Assembly: GCA_008921705.1 (NCBI GenBank)
Contig: VFFE01007081.1
Span: 1,479,011-1,543,010 of the forward strand
DNA from: Burhinus oedicnemus
Taxonomy: Eukaryota; Chordata; Aves; Charadriiformes; Burhinidae
DNA: 64,000 nt
Direction of reading: 5' to 3'
Of this stretch, positions 29,866-42,100 are shown in pieces; within the stretch, counting starts at the first letter, position 1, and each line of letters starts with the position of its first letter. A program made the position numbers and the translations under genes. Under the pieces are notes generated by a model. It saw only the letters and a list, made by a program, of their open reading frames with translations, was not told the origin of the DNA and did no database searches.

Positions 29866-30540
29866 AATGAGATTCTGATTACAGATTTAATTAACTCTGG
29901 TTTTGGAAATGCTATCTGTAAATTTTTGCCACTGTATGGACTAGTAGATTTATATGAAACAAAAGATTTGTACTGCAGATGAAGACCAGAGAACTGGCGC
30001 AGCGTAGGAATGACAGGTGCATCAACTTCAGCTGAAGACAGTATGAATCTTTGTGTCTTATGCCATGTTCATGAAAAGAATGCGTTTTTGTCCTTTTTCT
30101 AGAATTTTAGTGTCTCTCTCCCTTGCAGGTACAGGTATACCATGCACAATAACAAGGAAGCCAAAACTAGACCTATGTTTTTTGGTTCTTGTTTTTTACT
30201 GGTTGTTGTGTGACATTTGCAAGCTCAGCAAGTCATATATTTTCAAAAGAATAGATCTGTACCCTATTAAAATAATTTTTAAGAGCAGCAATGGCTTTAG
30301 TCTGATTTGGAGTGAGTGATCTTAAGACTGAAAGGTGAATTTATTTTTTTACCATATGATAGATGAGTTTCAATCAAACAAACAAACCTATTAAACAAAG
30401 ATGCTGGCACAGGTGGTAACCGGTTTCTGCCAAACATCCACAGAGAAAGTGACCTAGGTCATCACAACATGATACAGAGTAGGCTGGCCTGTGTGATTCC
30501 TTGTGAAGGAGATAGGTGAAGATCTTTGTTGAAGAAGAGC

Positions 30541-30954
30541 TTACATCTCCTCACTTGAATTGGTGGCTATCATAAGGTTTTCTAAAAAGTGCAACATAAA
30601 TCTTACTTTTTGATGATTTTTTAGATTGAATTCAGTTGAGCTGAAGCCTTTATTGCATTGAATCACAATGGGAGTCAAGGACCAATGGACATGAATAAGA
30701 ATTAAAGAGATGCAAGAAAATAGCCCTAATAAAAAAGCACGGCACTTGGATGCCACTGTTAGATTGAGTCCTGGATTGTCATTGACGGGTTTCTCAATCT
30801 TGTCAGTAATGATGGTCTCCCATGGTGCCAGCAAACTGCGAACAATTTTCTGCAGTAGCTGCTGTGACCAGATTGTATTAAGATGAAATGTTGTCATGAG
30901 ACAAATACACAAAAGCTTCTGCTTGCTTGTGTCTGATGCAAGGAAGAAAACCAT
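30541..30954 (-). other. 137-codon open frame of unknown meaning
   Basis: This is one of the longest uninterrupted ATG-started frames outside CR1. The translation has a hydrophobic stretch near residues 92-108 (FLLGLFSCISLILIHVHW region) and otherwise a mixed composition. I recognise no domain, and there is no CpG-rich promoter, no poly-A tail and no evident splice context. It could be a chance frame, a fragment of an old retrocopy, or part of an unrecognised repeat. I do not claim it is a gene. Confidence 0.15.
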
Positions 30955-31903
30955 CTTTCTCTGCTTGGTGAAGCATAGAGAACCCTTCTTGAATCAAGGC
31001 TGGAAGAAAATGTGTTGGTGTTTCAGTCACATGTCATTAAAGACAACTTTTGTAACTGAAATAAAATGAGATTTTGTATGTACAGACTATTTTCAATATA
31101 TTAAATATCATTTGGTCATTTATGTGGATATATTATCTACAGTAATGTTTTCTTCATGTATTGCATAGAAGAACAAATGTTCTTTGCACAAAGAGTAACT
31201 TAACCTAATGTGAACATTTGTAGATAACTTTGCATTATGGCTAATGCATGTTTTCTGTACATAATTTAGATTTGTATTTCTTACAAGTAGCCCAGAGTAG
31301 CAGTGGTTGCTGGTGAGACAGGAGAGCAAAATTGTTTAAATTGGTTTATTGAGAAGCACTAACATAGATGACAGGTGTCCACATCAGACATATTGAGTTC
31401 AGTTAAATCCATTGCAGTCTTTTATTTGAGGCCTTTAAGGTGACAAAAGTTCACAACTAGACAGCTCTCTCATGGAAATTTAGCTATTTTCATTTATAAT
31501 TAAATATGAACTTAATTATACCAACGTCTGGAAACAACAGGAAGTCATGATACCTAATTAAATTTAGGCAGGAATTCGTGGGAAGGATGCTGTTTAAGGC
31601 TTGTGTTCTGGTGGTTGCTTTTGCCAGTATTGAGAGCGAGATACTAGCAAGCACTGCATACAAACCAGTTTCTGGGCATAATCAGTAAATCAGACAATTT
31701 TTATCTTTGATAGTTGAGAGGGATATTACTTTGCATTTTAAGTACATAAAGAACGTAGGCAGTTAGGTGCAGTTAGAGCAACAGCTTTAAATCCTTTAGA
31801 CACGTCATTAGCCAAAAATGACTTGGTTTGTTTTTAAAAGGTGTTTAGTCATCATTTTTGTGTAACTAACAGCAGCCTGTGATTCGTCACATAAACCACT
31901 CTG

Positions 31904-32560
31904 ATACCTGAGGATCGGAAGGTGGCAAAAGTTACACCAGTTTTTAAAAAGGCTTTCTGGGAAGTCAGGGTTAATATAGACCTGTAATCTGTACAGGTGT
32001 TAATCTGTAACATAAAATATAATTTTCAGGGAAGTGAATAAAAACTGTGGTAAAAATAGAATTAATGGACACATGGGTAAATATGATGAACGTTCATGGT
32101 GACTTTTTAAATGGAGTGCTTGACTCACAAAGCCAGTGGAATTTGTCAAAGTTGTCAGCAAGTATGTGGGTAAAGGAGATTGTGATAATTTCCAGGTGGC
32201 CTTCAAAAAGACTTCTTTCCCAAAAGTTTTAAGGAAATTAAGTGACTAAAGGGTTACTACCTATACAGTTCCTCACTAGAATGAATATAGATGTGACTAA
32301 GTCTGTTGATGGTATTAAAATTAACTCAGCATAGTAAAGACAGGGTCCATCAGTAACGAACTGCAAGATGAACTTGGAAGAATCAGTGACTGAGCAGTGA
32401 AATGGCAGATGAAATGCAATGTAAATAGATACAAAGTGATGCACATAGAAAAAAGTCTGAACTTCACACAGAAAATGAAGGCATTGAGCCCACCATTAAT
32501 ACTCAGGAGAACCAAGAGTGCCCTGGACACGCTGTCACGTCTTCCTCTATACGTAAGAGG
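31904..32560 (+). mobile_element. Ancient, heavily decayed CR1 LINE (ORF2 part)
   Basis: Two peptide signatures of CR1 ORF2 survive on the plus strand. At 31913-31951 the translation DRKVAKVTPVFKK matches the conserved 'DWRKANVTPVFKKG' block before the reverse transcriptase palm. At 32403-32471 the translation WQMKCNVNRYKVMHIEK matches the 'W-MKFNVDKCKVMHIG' block after the FADD motif. Between them the order and spacing fit a shortened ORF2, with many stops and frameshifts and no readable catalytic motif. Divergence is far greater than in the copies at 34 and 45 kb, so it is an old insertion. Weak resemblance may continue to about 32740. Ends are approximate. Confidence 0.75.
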
Positions 32561-33878
32561 AAGCTGAACTGAAGCTTGCAGAATGCAGGATTGGAACGGT
32601 AAAAAGGAGCAGTTTTTTACCAGTCATGTAGCTCTTTGACACAGAACAAAACTTTGCTCTGGCCCAAGGTCTTACGCATTAAAGCCAAGGAGCTAAAATG
32701 GCCCTAAAAATTATTTATAGGATAGATCTTTCACTGATAGTCCCAAAATGTGGCTTATATTGGAACTGGCAGATGATAACAAATAATAACCTCCTTTGGT
32801 TGGCAGACAGAGCTTCTGAACTGTGCTGTTGCCAGCACCTTTCACAAGCAGGCATATGGTAATACTGACAAATCTGTGGTTTGTTGCTTCACTGGTACTG
32901 TTTTCAGTCTTGTGAAGACACAAAGGACGAATCCCACAGCTACTGTGCTGTGCCAGGTGAGGAGAACACTGAGGTTGAAGCACTTGTAGATGATGGGGAC
33001 AGCTGAACAAACAGGATGATTTGGAAGTGGTGAGAGAGAGAAACTGCATTTCTGAACTCCTGGACCCAAAAGCTGAGACAGGATAAAGTGAAACAGAGGA
33101 GTTCAAAATATGAGAAATACACCAGCAAAGGTGATTGAGGTTGATGGATACCTGTGAGCAAAGTGCAGTAATAGCCTCCTGCTAGAGAATCCCAGAAGCT
33201 GCCTGAGTTATCAGGAGTAACACTATCTCAGTTTCTGATTCATAGGCTCAAGTGAGACTTGCGTAGCTTTTCAGACCTCTGCCAAAACAGGTACTTCCAA
33301 ACATATTTTAGGTGTAGTTGATTAAGTAGGTCAAAAAACTTTCTTCCAAAAAGTTTGTGGGTTGTTTTTTTTTTCTCCCTTTGATCATCACAAGATGTGA
33401 CAGCTTTACAAGACACACCAGGAAGAGGAAAAAAACATAGTGCCTTTTATTCCTTTTACTTTGTCAAGTCATTTCCTGTTAATTCAATGGAAATAAGTAA
33501 CTAATCTCTTCATATCGATATCACAGGGCATGTCTACTCTCTGGCAGGGTTTAAAACAATAATAAGTGCTTCTTGTATAACATTGGTTATCATCATCTTC
33601 TAAGATTGTTTTGAGTCCTTCAGTAATTTAAGTTGCAGCTTAGACGGGCAGTAAATCTATACTCCAGTAACCAATTTGAGATGACTATTTGGAGAGAGCT
33701 GTACATACTTAAGTGCTGTTAATATATCCTTTAGCCTGCAGGTGTACAACATATGAAAAAAATAGAATATAGCAGGTGGGAATACTAAAGACCTCTGGAA
33801 GTTGATGAAACTCATGGCTGTTTATCCTGAGAAAACATGTGGTTTCAACTGCTATTAAATATGATCTCTTTATCATTA
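32561..33878. other. Non-coding, possibly including the tail of the old CR1
   Basis: Up to about 32740 the text loosely resembles the 3' part of an old CR1, but I could not fix a boundary. Three overlapping minus-strand frames at 32711-33161 (up to 131 codons) share no domain and look like chance openness. The rest shows nothing recognisable. Confidence 0.45.
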
Positions 33879-36165
33879 AATCATAGAATGGCTTGGGTTG
33901 GAAGGGACCTTCAAGATCATCTAGTTCCAACTCCCCTGCCATGGGCAGGGACACCTTCCACTAGACCAGGTTACACAAAGTCCCATCCAGCCTGGTCTTG
34001 AACACCTCCAGGAACGGGGCATCCACAGCTTCTCTGGGCAACCTGTTCTAGTGTCTCACCACCCTCAGAGTAAAGGATTTCTTCCTAATATCTAATCTAA
34101 ATCTACCCTCTTCAAATTTAAAACCATCACCCCTTGTCCTATCGCTACACTCCCTGATAAAGAGTCCCTCCACATCTTTCCTGTAGGCCCCCTTTAACTA
34201 CTGAAAGGCTGCTATAAGGTCTCCCCAGAACCTTCTCTTCTCCAGGCTGAAAAACCACAACTCTCTCAGCCTGTCTTCATAGCAGAGGTGTTCCAGCCCT
34301 CTGATCATTTTCCTGGCCCTCCTCTGGACTCAGGTCTATGTCTTGGGCTAAGGCCTCCAAAGCTGGATGCAGTACGCCATGTGGGGTCTCATGAGAGTGG
34401 AGTAGAGGGGCAGAATCACCTTCCTCAACCTGCTGGCCACGCTTCTTTTGATGCAGCCCAGGATGAAGTTGGCTTTCTGGGCTGCAAGTGCACATTGCTG
34501 GCTCATGTTGAGCTTCTCATCAGCCAACACCCCCAAGTCCTTCTCCTCAGGGCTACTCTCAATCCATTCTCTGCCCAGCCTGTATTTGTGCATGGGATTG
34601 CCCTGACCCACATGCAGGACCTTGCACTTGGCCTTGTTGAACTTCATGAGGTTCACACAGGCCCACCTCTGAAGCCTGTCCAGGTCCCTCTGGATGGCAT
34701 CCCTTCCCTCCAGCATGTCGACTGCTCCACACAGCTTGGTGTCATCAGCAAACTTGTTGAGAGTGCACTCAGTCCCACTGTCCGTGTCAGCAACAAAGAT
34801 ATTAAACAGCCCCGATCCCAGTACTGACCCCTAAGGAACACCACTCATCACTGGTCTCCAGTTGGACATCGAGCTGTTGACTGCAACTCTTTGAGTGTGG
34901 CCAGCCAGCCAATTCCTTATCCACCAAATGGTCCATCCATCAAATCCACGTCTCTCCAATCTAGAGGCAAGGATGTTGTGCAGTGTAGTGTCAAATGCTT
35001 TGCAGAAGTCTGGGTAGATGATGTCAGTTGCTCTTCCCTTATCCACCAATGCTGTAGCCCCATTGTAAAAGGCCACCAAATTTGTCAGACATGATTTGCC
35101 TTTAGTGAAGCCATCTTGGCTGCCACTGATCACCTCCTTATTTTCCATGTGCCTTAGCAGCGTTTCCAGGAGGATCTGCTCCATGATCTTGCCAGGCACA
35201 GAGGTGAGACTGACAGGCCTGTAGTTCCCCAGGTCTTCCTTTTTTCCCTTTTTGAAAATGGGGGTTTTCCCTTTTCCAGTTGGTGGGAACTTCACCAGAC
35301 TGCCACAACTTCTCAAATATGATGGAGAGTGGCTTGGCAACTTCATTCGCCAGTTCCTTCAGGACCTGCGGATGTATCTCATCAGGTCCTATGGATTTGT
35401 GTACCTTTAGGCTCCTCAGATGGTCTCGAACCTGGTCTCCTTCTACAGTGGGCGGTACCTCATTATCCCAGTCCCTGCCCTTGCCTTCTGTGACTTGGGC
35501 AGTGTGGCTAGAGCCCTTGCTGGTGAAGACTGAGGCAAAGAAGTCATTGAGTACCTCAGCCTTCTCCATATCCCAGGTAACCAGGTCTCTTGTTTCCTTC
35601 CAGAGAGGGCTTAGATTTTCCCTAGTCTTCCTTTTATCACTGACATACCTGTAGAAGCTTTTCTTGTTGCCCTTGATGTCCCTGGCCAGATTTAACTCTA
35701 TCTGGGCTTTAGCTTTCCTAGCCTGATCCCTGGCTGCTTGGACGATTTCTCTGTATTCCTCCCAGGCTACCACCTCTCCTTGCTTCCACCCTCTGTAGGC
35801 TTCCTTTTTCTGTTTAAGTTTGTCTAGGATCTCCTTGTTCATCCATGCAGGCCTCCTGATGTTTTTGCCTGACTTCCTCTTTGTTGGGATGCATTGCATC
35901 TGAGCTTGGAGAAGGTGATCCTTGAATATTAACCAGCTTTCTTGGGCCCCTCTTCCCTCCAGGGCTTTATCCCACTGTACTCTGCCAAGCAGATCCCTGA
36001 AGAGGCCAAAGTCTGCTCTCCTGAAGTCCAGGGTAGGGACCTTGCTGTATGTTATGCTGCCCTGTATGTTGCCTTGATTAATTATTTGCTTATTTATGAT
36101 GCTTAGATTGGTTAATGTTGCTTCTGACATTTTTCATGGATGCAGGTAGTCCGTATCTCTGGTTG
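33879..36165 (-). mobile_element. CR1 LINE, largest copy in the window
   Basis: A 5'-truncated CR1 of about 2.3 kb on the minus strand. The 3' end is at about 33880, where the plus strand reads AAATCATAGAATGGCTTGGG, the reverse complement of the CR1 tail. The 3' UTR follows, then ORF2 from about 34348 rightwards to 36130. Peptide similarity begins just upstream of '[17 protein letters not shown]' and runs through the linker and the reverse transcriptase. The endonuclease half of ORF2 and all of ORF1 are absent. The left boundary is firm; the right one is set where CR1-like peptide stops and may be off by tens of bases. The tail and UTR wording differ from the 44.9 kb copy, so the two belong to different subfamilies. 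Confidence 0.95.
34348..36130 (-). pseudogene. CR1 ORF2 (reverse transcriptase) remnant
   Basis: CR1 ORF2 encodes an endonuclease plus reverse transcriptase that copies the element's own RNA at a nicked target. Here only the linker and reverse transcriptase remain. The first open part (36130 to about 35275) holds the linker, including the [17 protein letters not shown] block. A frameshift near 35263-35280, in an A/G-rich run before the '[20 protein letters not shown]' block, moves reading to a second frame. That frame carries the first catalytic Asp region (YPDFCKAFD, about 34990-35016; Leu is usual where Pro is seen). A TAG at 34831-34833 replaces the Gln of the conserved PQG motif. Beyond it the same frame stays open through an intact FADD (34741-34752) to a TAG at 34348-34350. 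The lesions are few, so it is not very old, but it cannot be functional. Confidence 0.93.
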
Positions 36166-39100
36166 CTAACACTCATTTACTCCTCTCCACTTACTGTGTC
36201 TTTGGTTTAGCTTCTGATCTTTCTTGAGGCCCACTCAAATTCTTCATCTGTATCTTGTGTACCTTGGGCATGTCTCTTGAATAAGATAGTCAGCCTTTTG
36301 AAGTGGAAAATCTCATGCAGGACCCATTCCTTGAATTTTATTCCTTAAACTACCCATATTTTCTATACCATCTTTCTATCAATGGCCCTTTCTCTTTATT
36401 AATTATTTAACTCTGAAGCTCCTTTTTAAAAAAAAACAACTTCTACCAAGCATCTATTCCATTCCATCTCAAGCTAAAGTTCTATTTTTCTATTGCCTGA
36501 AGCCCCCTGGTATGTTTCCTCCAAATCACCCTTCACACCATCCCTAGATACTTTCCACTTCAAAATATCCCTCTCCATCTGCCTTGTAAGAGGTGTACCC
36601 TCTTTCTTTATCCTCTCCTTCTTGCAAGCTCCTATCTCTTTCTTCTTTCCACATCTCCTGGCTACTCAATATGTATACCTCTCCTTTTGCCTCTCCTATG
36701 TATATTGCTATATTTTAACTGCTCAAGATCTCTTCTGTTGTACAAATGACCTGCTTACTTTGTTTCCATGTGCTGTATGTATCTCCAGCCCTCTGACTCA
36801 TCTCACTAGGTTTTCTTCTTTTCTAACCTTTGTATTCTTATCCGTGATTGAGAAGGCACTTTTATTTTCTCCTCCTCCTTCAAGAGACGCTCTAACTCTC
36901 TGCTGTGAATCCCTCTGCTAGCTCTTTTCTTACATCTCACTCTTTTTTGCTTCCCCTCTCAGTCACTCGGAATGTAAGGCATGGAAAATTATGTTTTTCA
37001 CAGCAGTGCTATGAAATTGAGAACAATATTTCTTCATTCTCCATTGTGGTTTTCATATTCTGTATTGCTGGCGTAAAAGGACATTCCTGATCTCTCTAGA
37101 AAGTGTAGGTGACTGTTTAGGGCCTCACTTTGAGTTGAATTGTGCTTCTGAAAAGTCAGGGCTATATGTGCCGCAGTAAGTGCCTAACCAAAGGATCAGC
37201 TCATGTCCCAGAAGGTTAATTGTGACCATTTCTTACTGTGAGATGAGTTCTTCGGACATTGGCTAACCTCATTTATAACTTGGAGAAAATAATCTTTGTG
37301 AGCATTGATACATAAGGCTTTTACAACAAAAAATTGCCCCAGAAATATTCTGATATTGTTTCCAACAGTGCACAACTACAATGCTGAATCTGTAGGACAG
37401 GTAGACATAAAAATGATTGGCCAAGAGATTAAACTCCTCTGCCAGATGCTCTAAAGATGTTAGGTGCCTAACATCTAAAATATCTTCTGTCAGAACCCTT
37501 AAAATCCTGCTTCTTGAGCTATGTGATCTCTGAGCTGGGATGGGAGGAAAGGTTATCATATACAGGAGTCTGAGATGAATGTGTATTGTGCTGGTTTCTT
37601 TCAATTCCTCCAACCTTCACCAAGCTTTCTGTGTGCAAAAGGAGAAACAGATTAAAGTAGAAGACAAACTTTAAAATGGACGCTACCTCAGAATTTAATT
37701 CAATTTATAAACAGTCACAGTCTATTCACCACCAACCCATCTGCATTTAGGTTTTTTTCATAAAAATGCAGTTTTCTAAGTTTTAATAAGACTGCAAACA
37801 ACAGAAGCCTCATTCACAATCTGTTCACCTAATAGATTTTAGATACTTGCATCTTTTTCTCTAAGAATATATCTAAATGGCTAATTAGAAAGGATTATTT
37901 CTTCCAGTGATAATGGTTCTGACTGAAAACAACTCTTCTAATGGGTAGATCTTTATAAGTCTTTAAACTTCTGTGGCATTTGTAGTTGGGTGAATTTAAA
38001 AGCACCTACTAACAGAGGGACAAATACAGAGAGGAAAAAATCGCTATCATAGTACTAGTCTAGCAAGTATCTTCTATACTACATTGTCTGTATATGATTT
38101 AGGAATAGGTGTCTAAGTATTCTGTTTTGGAGGGGGAATTTCTGTAGTTTTTGTGGTCATAATAGTTTGCACGGTCTGTAGTCACATGGGAGGTGTTGGG
38201 GACTTGACTTCTCATGTACACGATGGTGCTGGAAGGTTACTGTTACATTTCCAGTTAGTCTGTAAGACAAATGCTGAATGTCTTAAATTATTTATAGAAA
38301 TACCTAAAGATGCTTTTCTCTTCATCTTCCATAATCTTCCACATTCCCAATCTATTTCCTCCCATCTCAGAATTTGAAAAGATGGCCTGTAAAACCTTGC
38401 TGATTTTCAACTAGTTTTTCCCTTGTAAGATTTTTACCTGAACTTGGTCCATTAGCTGAACAGAGCCATGCAACATGTGTTTCTCTGGAGCAGCTAATAT
38501 TGAATTGTCTAATCACGAAAAGCAAGTGCGGATAGGTCCTGTGAACACCCAGTGGCACCCTCCCTAGCTCCCCTCACTGCTGCTTCCAGGTTGAGATGCC
38601 ATTCACTGGGCACAAACAGGAAGACCAAAGTGTCAAACACCTGGGCTCACTGTGTGGTACCTGCACATACCCACAGTTAAAATGTCATGCCAGTTTCTCA
38701 GGAGAACTGGCTGGCTCCACCTATTCCTTTCTTCTTTTGGGGGCTAGCACTGGCCATTGCAGCCTGACCCAGGGGGTTTCCAGCGGAGGAGTCCAGTCTG
38801 TGTTGTCCGTTTTCATACAGAGGTGCAGAGAAGACATACGGGGGGTGCACCTCGCCATTTGTGGGGTGACTCCTACCTGCAGAACTGCTGTGTGAGGCAG
38901 TGGTGCTTTTCAGGCATGGGATGGGATAGGCACACGGGGGGAGGACAAGGAAAAGCCAAAAAGCTACTTATCTGAGTGTCTTCCAATCATTTTCTTGATG
39001 TGTGATATATATGGACCTGTTCTGAATATTTTACACAGAGATGATTTAACCAAATTATTTTTAAGAGTCATCCCTGAAATTTCTTCAGTTTCTGAAATTC

Positions 39101-42100
39101 ATTTTTCAAGTATGGATGCCAAATGCATGTGAAATTTTCTTATGTCGATTTGGCACTGTGGTGAAGTCATTATTTCTGCTTAATACTCCTTTCTCATGTC
39201 CAAGGATTTCATTAGTACTTCTTGTTATAACATTATCTTAGGAGTTCATGTCATCTCCAAATCTTTTTCAGCTTCACCATTTTCCAGGGTTCAGACCTCC
39301 TGTTCTGTTGATGTGGCCTGTATTCTCGGTTCCTAGGTGTGCTTACCTTCCCAGTAACTGGTTTCTGTGCACTACTTCTTTTCCCGATCAGAGTTTACAA
39401 GCAGTCTTTGTGTAATTTGAGAAATCAGCAATGTTATTTTTTGTATTTACTCCTAGATTATTTTTTAAAATGTTTAATGGGATTGTGTCTCGTACTCAAC
39501 ATTACAAAATCTCACTTTCAGCATTTTGAGAATGATTCAGTATTAGATAATCTTAGATCACTTAGTACTCTGAATGTATGCTTTACTGGTATTGTCCAGT
39601 GTTGTGCTGTTTTCTAATTAGTAGTTAATTTGGTTCTAACTGAACCAATACAAAATTCTAAGAATATCCCAACTTTGTAGTTACCAATTTATAACTTCCT
39701 AAAGTACTAGGACTAGGTATGGTTGCCAAAACTTTCATTATGTAACCCCAAATGTAGTCTTTAATTGTACTCCCATCCTCTAGAACCCAAATCTCTGGCA
39801 ATCTTTTCTTTTATCATGCACAGCATTCATACTTCTTTGTTTGCCTTCTTTGCCTACTGAAATGTTAGCATGCTTCCAAATTTCTTGTTTCCTGAGTATT
39901 ATGAGTTTTATATAAAAACTGGTAATAGTGGTTGAAATATCTCTCCAACCATCTCCATAGAGCTTTGGGAGGTCACTATAAAAAGGAAGCTGATTTAGTA
40001 ATCCTTATCCCTAGTCCATATCAGGTATTTATCCACTTATGTTACTCACATGATGAAAAAATCTTTCATCATTCTCATGTGATGAGTACCACATTCTGCT
40101 TTTTGCAAACGCAAGTCTTATTTGAATACTTGAGCCTCATTGGCATGTTATGAAGTTTTATCATTTCCATCTATAATTGAAGTTATTACTGTTGCTAAGT
40201 CTTCTCCTGTTACTATATTTTAAAGTCTTTTTCATAATGGATGTATACTTGCCACCTGTGATTTGATTCTTGTTGATCTTAGATCTCATCCCTATGTTTC
40301 TAATAACATCCATCCCACTGGTAATGATAGCTAAATGATTTTTCCCTTATTTTGTCATTCTCCAAACCAAAATCTCTGGTGTGGAATTGGCATTAGTTAC
40401 AGCCCTTGGAGAGATGGGGATAGAAAGGGAGAAGTATCACCCAGTTGAATTCTATGATTCATTCCAGTTCAGTCCCTGTATAGTTGTGCTTGAAGAAAGG
40501 TCACCTTTGCTTGTTTTTAGGTTTACCAAAGCAGTGACGTATTTAATATTTTGGTTTTTGCATAGAATTTTCTAATTAATTTTAAATGAGCTCCTAAAAA
40601 TTGTGGGAAGCAGCTCTGATAAATAATCTCAAAGTCAAGGGGGTTTTTTTAATATCAAAAATAGAAAAGCAACTGTATTTTTCAGTTTAGCTGAAGAAAT
40701 CACACATTGCTTTTGGAGATAGTTAAGGTCTGACATAGAAATTACATGTAGCTTTTGAAATAAGCTTTTATTACCTTAAACTTCAGTGTAGTTAAATTGC
40801 TTCCATGTGCAAATCCTTTTCTAAATATCCCTGTATCAGTAGGCCAGGCGTCATGTTGTGAATCAAAAATCATGTTGCTTTTTGCTCCCTCTGGAAGGCA
40901 GGTGTTGATATTTTCTGAGAAGCTGTTTGCTCTGTAGTTACTGTGCTGGAGCAAGTCTGAAGACTTATTACTGTGGAGCCAGCGGTTTTTCAAACATAAA
41001 TGGAACACCCCTCCAGCCTGCTGTGACGAATTTCCTGCACAGTCATGTCCTTGAATCATAAGCAATCAGTGAAGCATGGTTGCAGGAGACAATTCTGGGA
41101 GAGAAATCTAGGAGATAACTACCTTTTAGAGGGACAAATGTAAACAATAAAACTATAGCTCTGATCCCACAGTCAGGTCCAGGTTAATTCTTGAAATTAC
41201 GTGTATTGAACCTGCCATAGGATCTTGGTCTTGAAAACGCACAGGTCTGTAGTAACGATTTTAATGTCAAATGATATGAGAACTTTCCTACTAAATTAGA
41301 GATTCTTCTATTCTTTAATAGACATTGAATAAAACCTACCTTCAGTTATTATAAAGATGGTGAATGCCTTCAAAGAGAGCTGTTTTTTGTTCATGCCCAA
41401 AAGCCAAACCTCATAGATACCTAAGTATAGATTTAGGAGTCTATCTTTTGGCATTCCTGTTAAGAAAATTCTGAGTACTCTTCGAGGCAAAAATCTCTAT
41501 TCCTTCCTCTGTCTTGGATAAATCGAACTAACAAAACCTAATAAAACAGATGCAGAAACTAGAGTTGGTATCCTAGGTACAAAAATGTAAGTGCAAACAC
41601 TTTTGTTAAGCCACTCAAAAGGAACTTTTTTTATCAATACCGGAGATTATTGGATATGTTCTTGTTCTTTCTTAAAATTCCAGCAAGCTCCAAGCAAGAG
41701 GTTTATCTCAGCACCCGTTCACCTGGAAGACTGCAAATTTCCATTTTGATACAGATTCTTTAGAGGCTCCATACATAATTGGGAGAAGAAGTATCGAAAG
41801 TCAGTTTTCATATATTGAAAAAAATGTAATGGATAAGAAAAAAAGAATCTCAAAAAGATGCACTCAAGAAATAATAGAAACCAAAATATTAATTATTGAA
41901 CTACAAGACTTTTTTTTTAGAAAATGTTTATTTTGGATAGAATTTTGTTGTGGAAAGTAACTTTAAAAGTGCAATCTCACCTCTAATGCTGATAAAATCT
42001 GTCTATAACCTAAGTAGAAGTCTCTCACATACTCCTTTATTTTTACGTATTCCTCCAAAAAATATTTACCCAGAAGGCTATAAGTGACATTGTAGTTTGT

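Larger units (their letters stand above)
22059..31903. other. Unique non-coding sequence, no gene seen
   Basis: About 9.8 kb without a supportable gene. The segment 22.33-23.11 kb is richer in G+C and CpG than the rest of the window and has short open frames on both strands (22378-22578 plus, 22329-22541 minus) that I do not recognise. The stretch 24.0-24.46 kb is compositionally even and free of repeats, as conserved non-coding elements often are. A (GTAAT)n run lies at 29318-29334 and a C10 run at 29846-29855. A 137-codon minus-strand frame at 30541-30954 is listed separately. Confidence 0.55.

Noticed and set aside
34288..34827. 179-codon plus-strand frame, longest on that strand
   Set aside because: It is the antisense shadow of the CR1 ORF2 reverse transcriptase on the minus strand, where the FADD and thumb motifs are readable.
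36493..36921. 142-codon plus-strand frame as a gene
   Set aside because: It lies wholly in a C/T-biased block, which removes stop codons; the product is low-complexity and has no domain.
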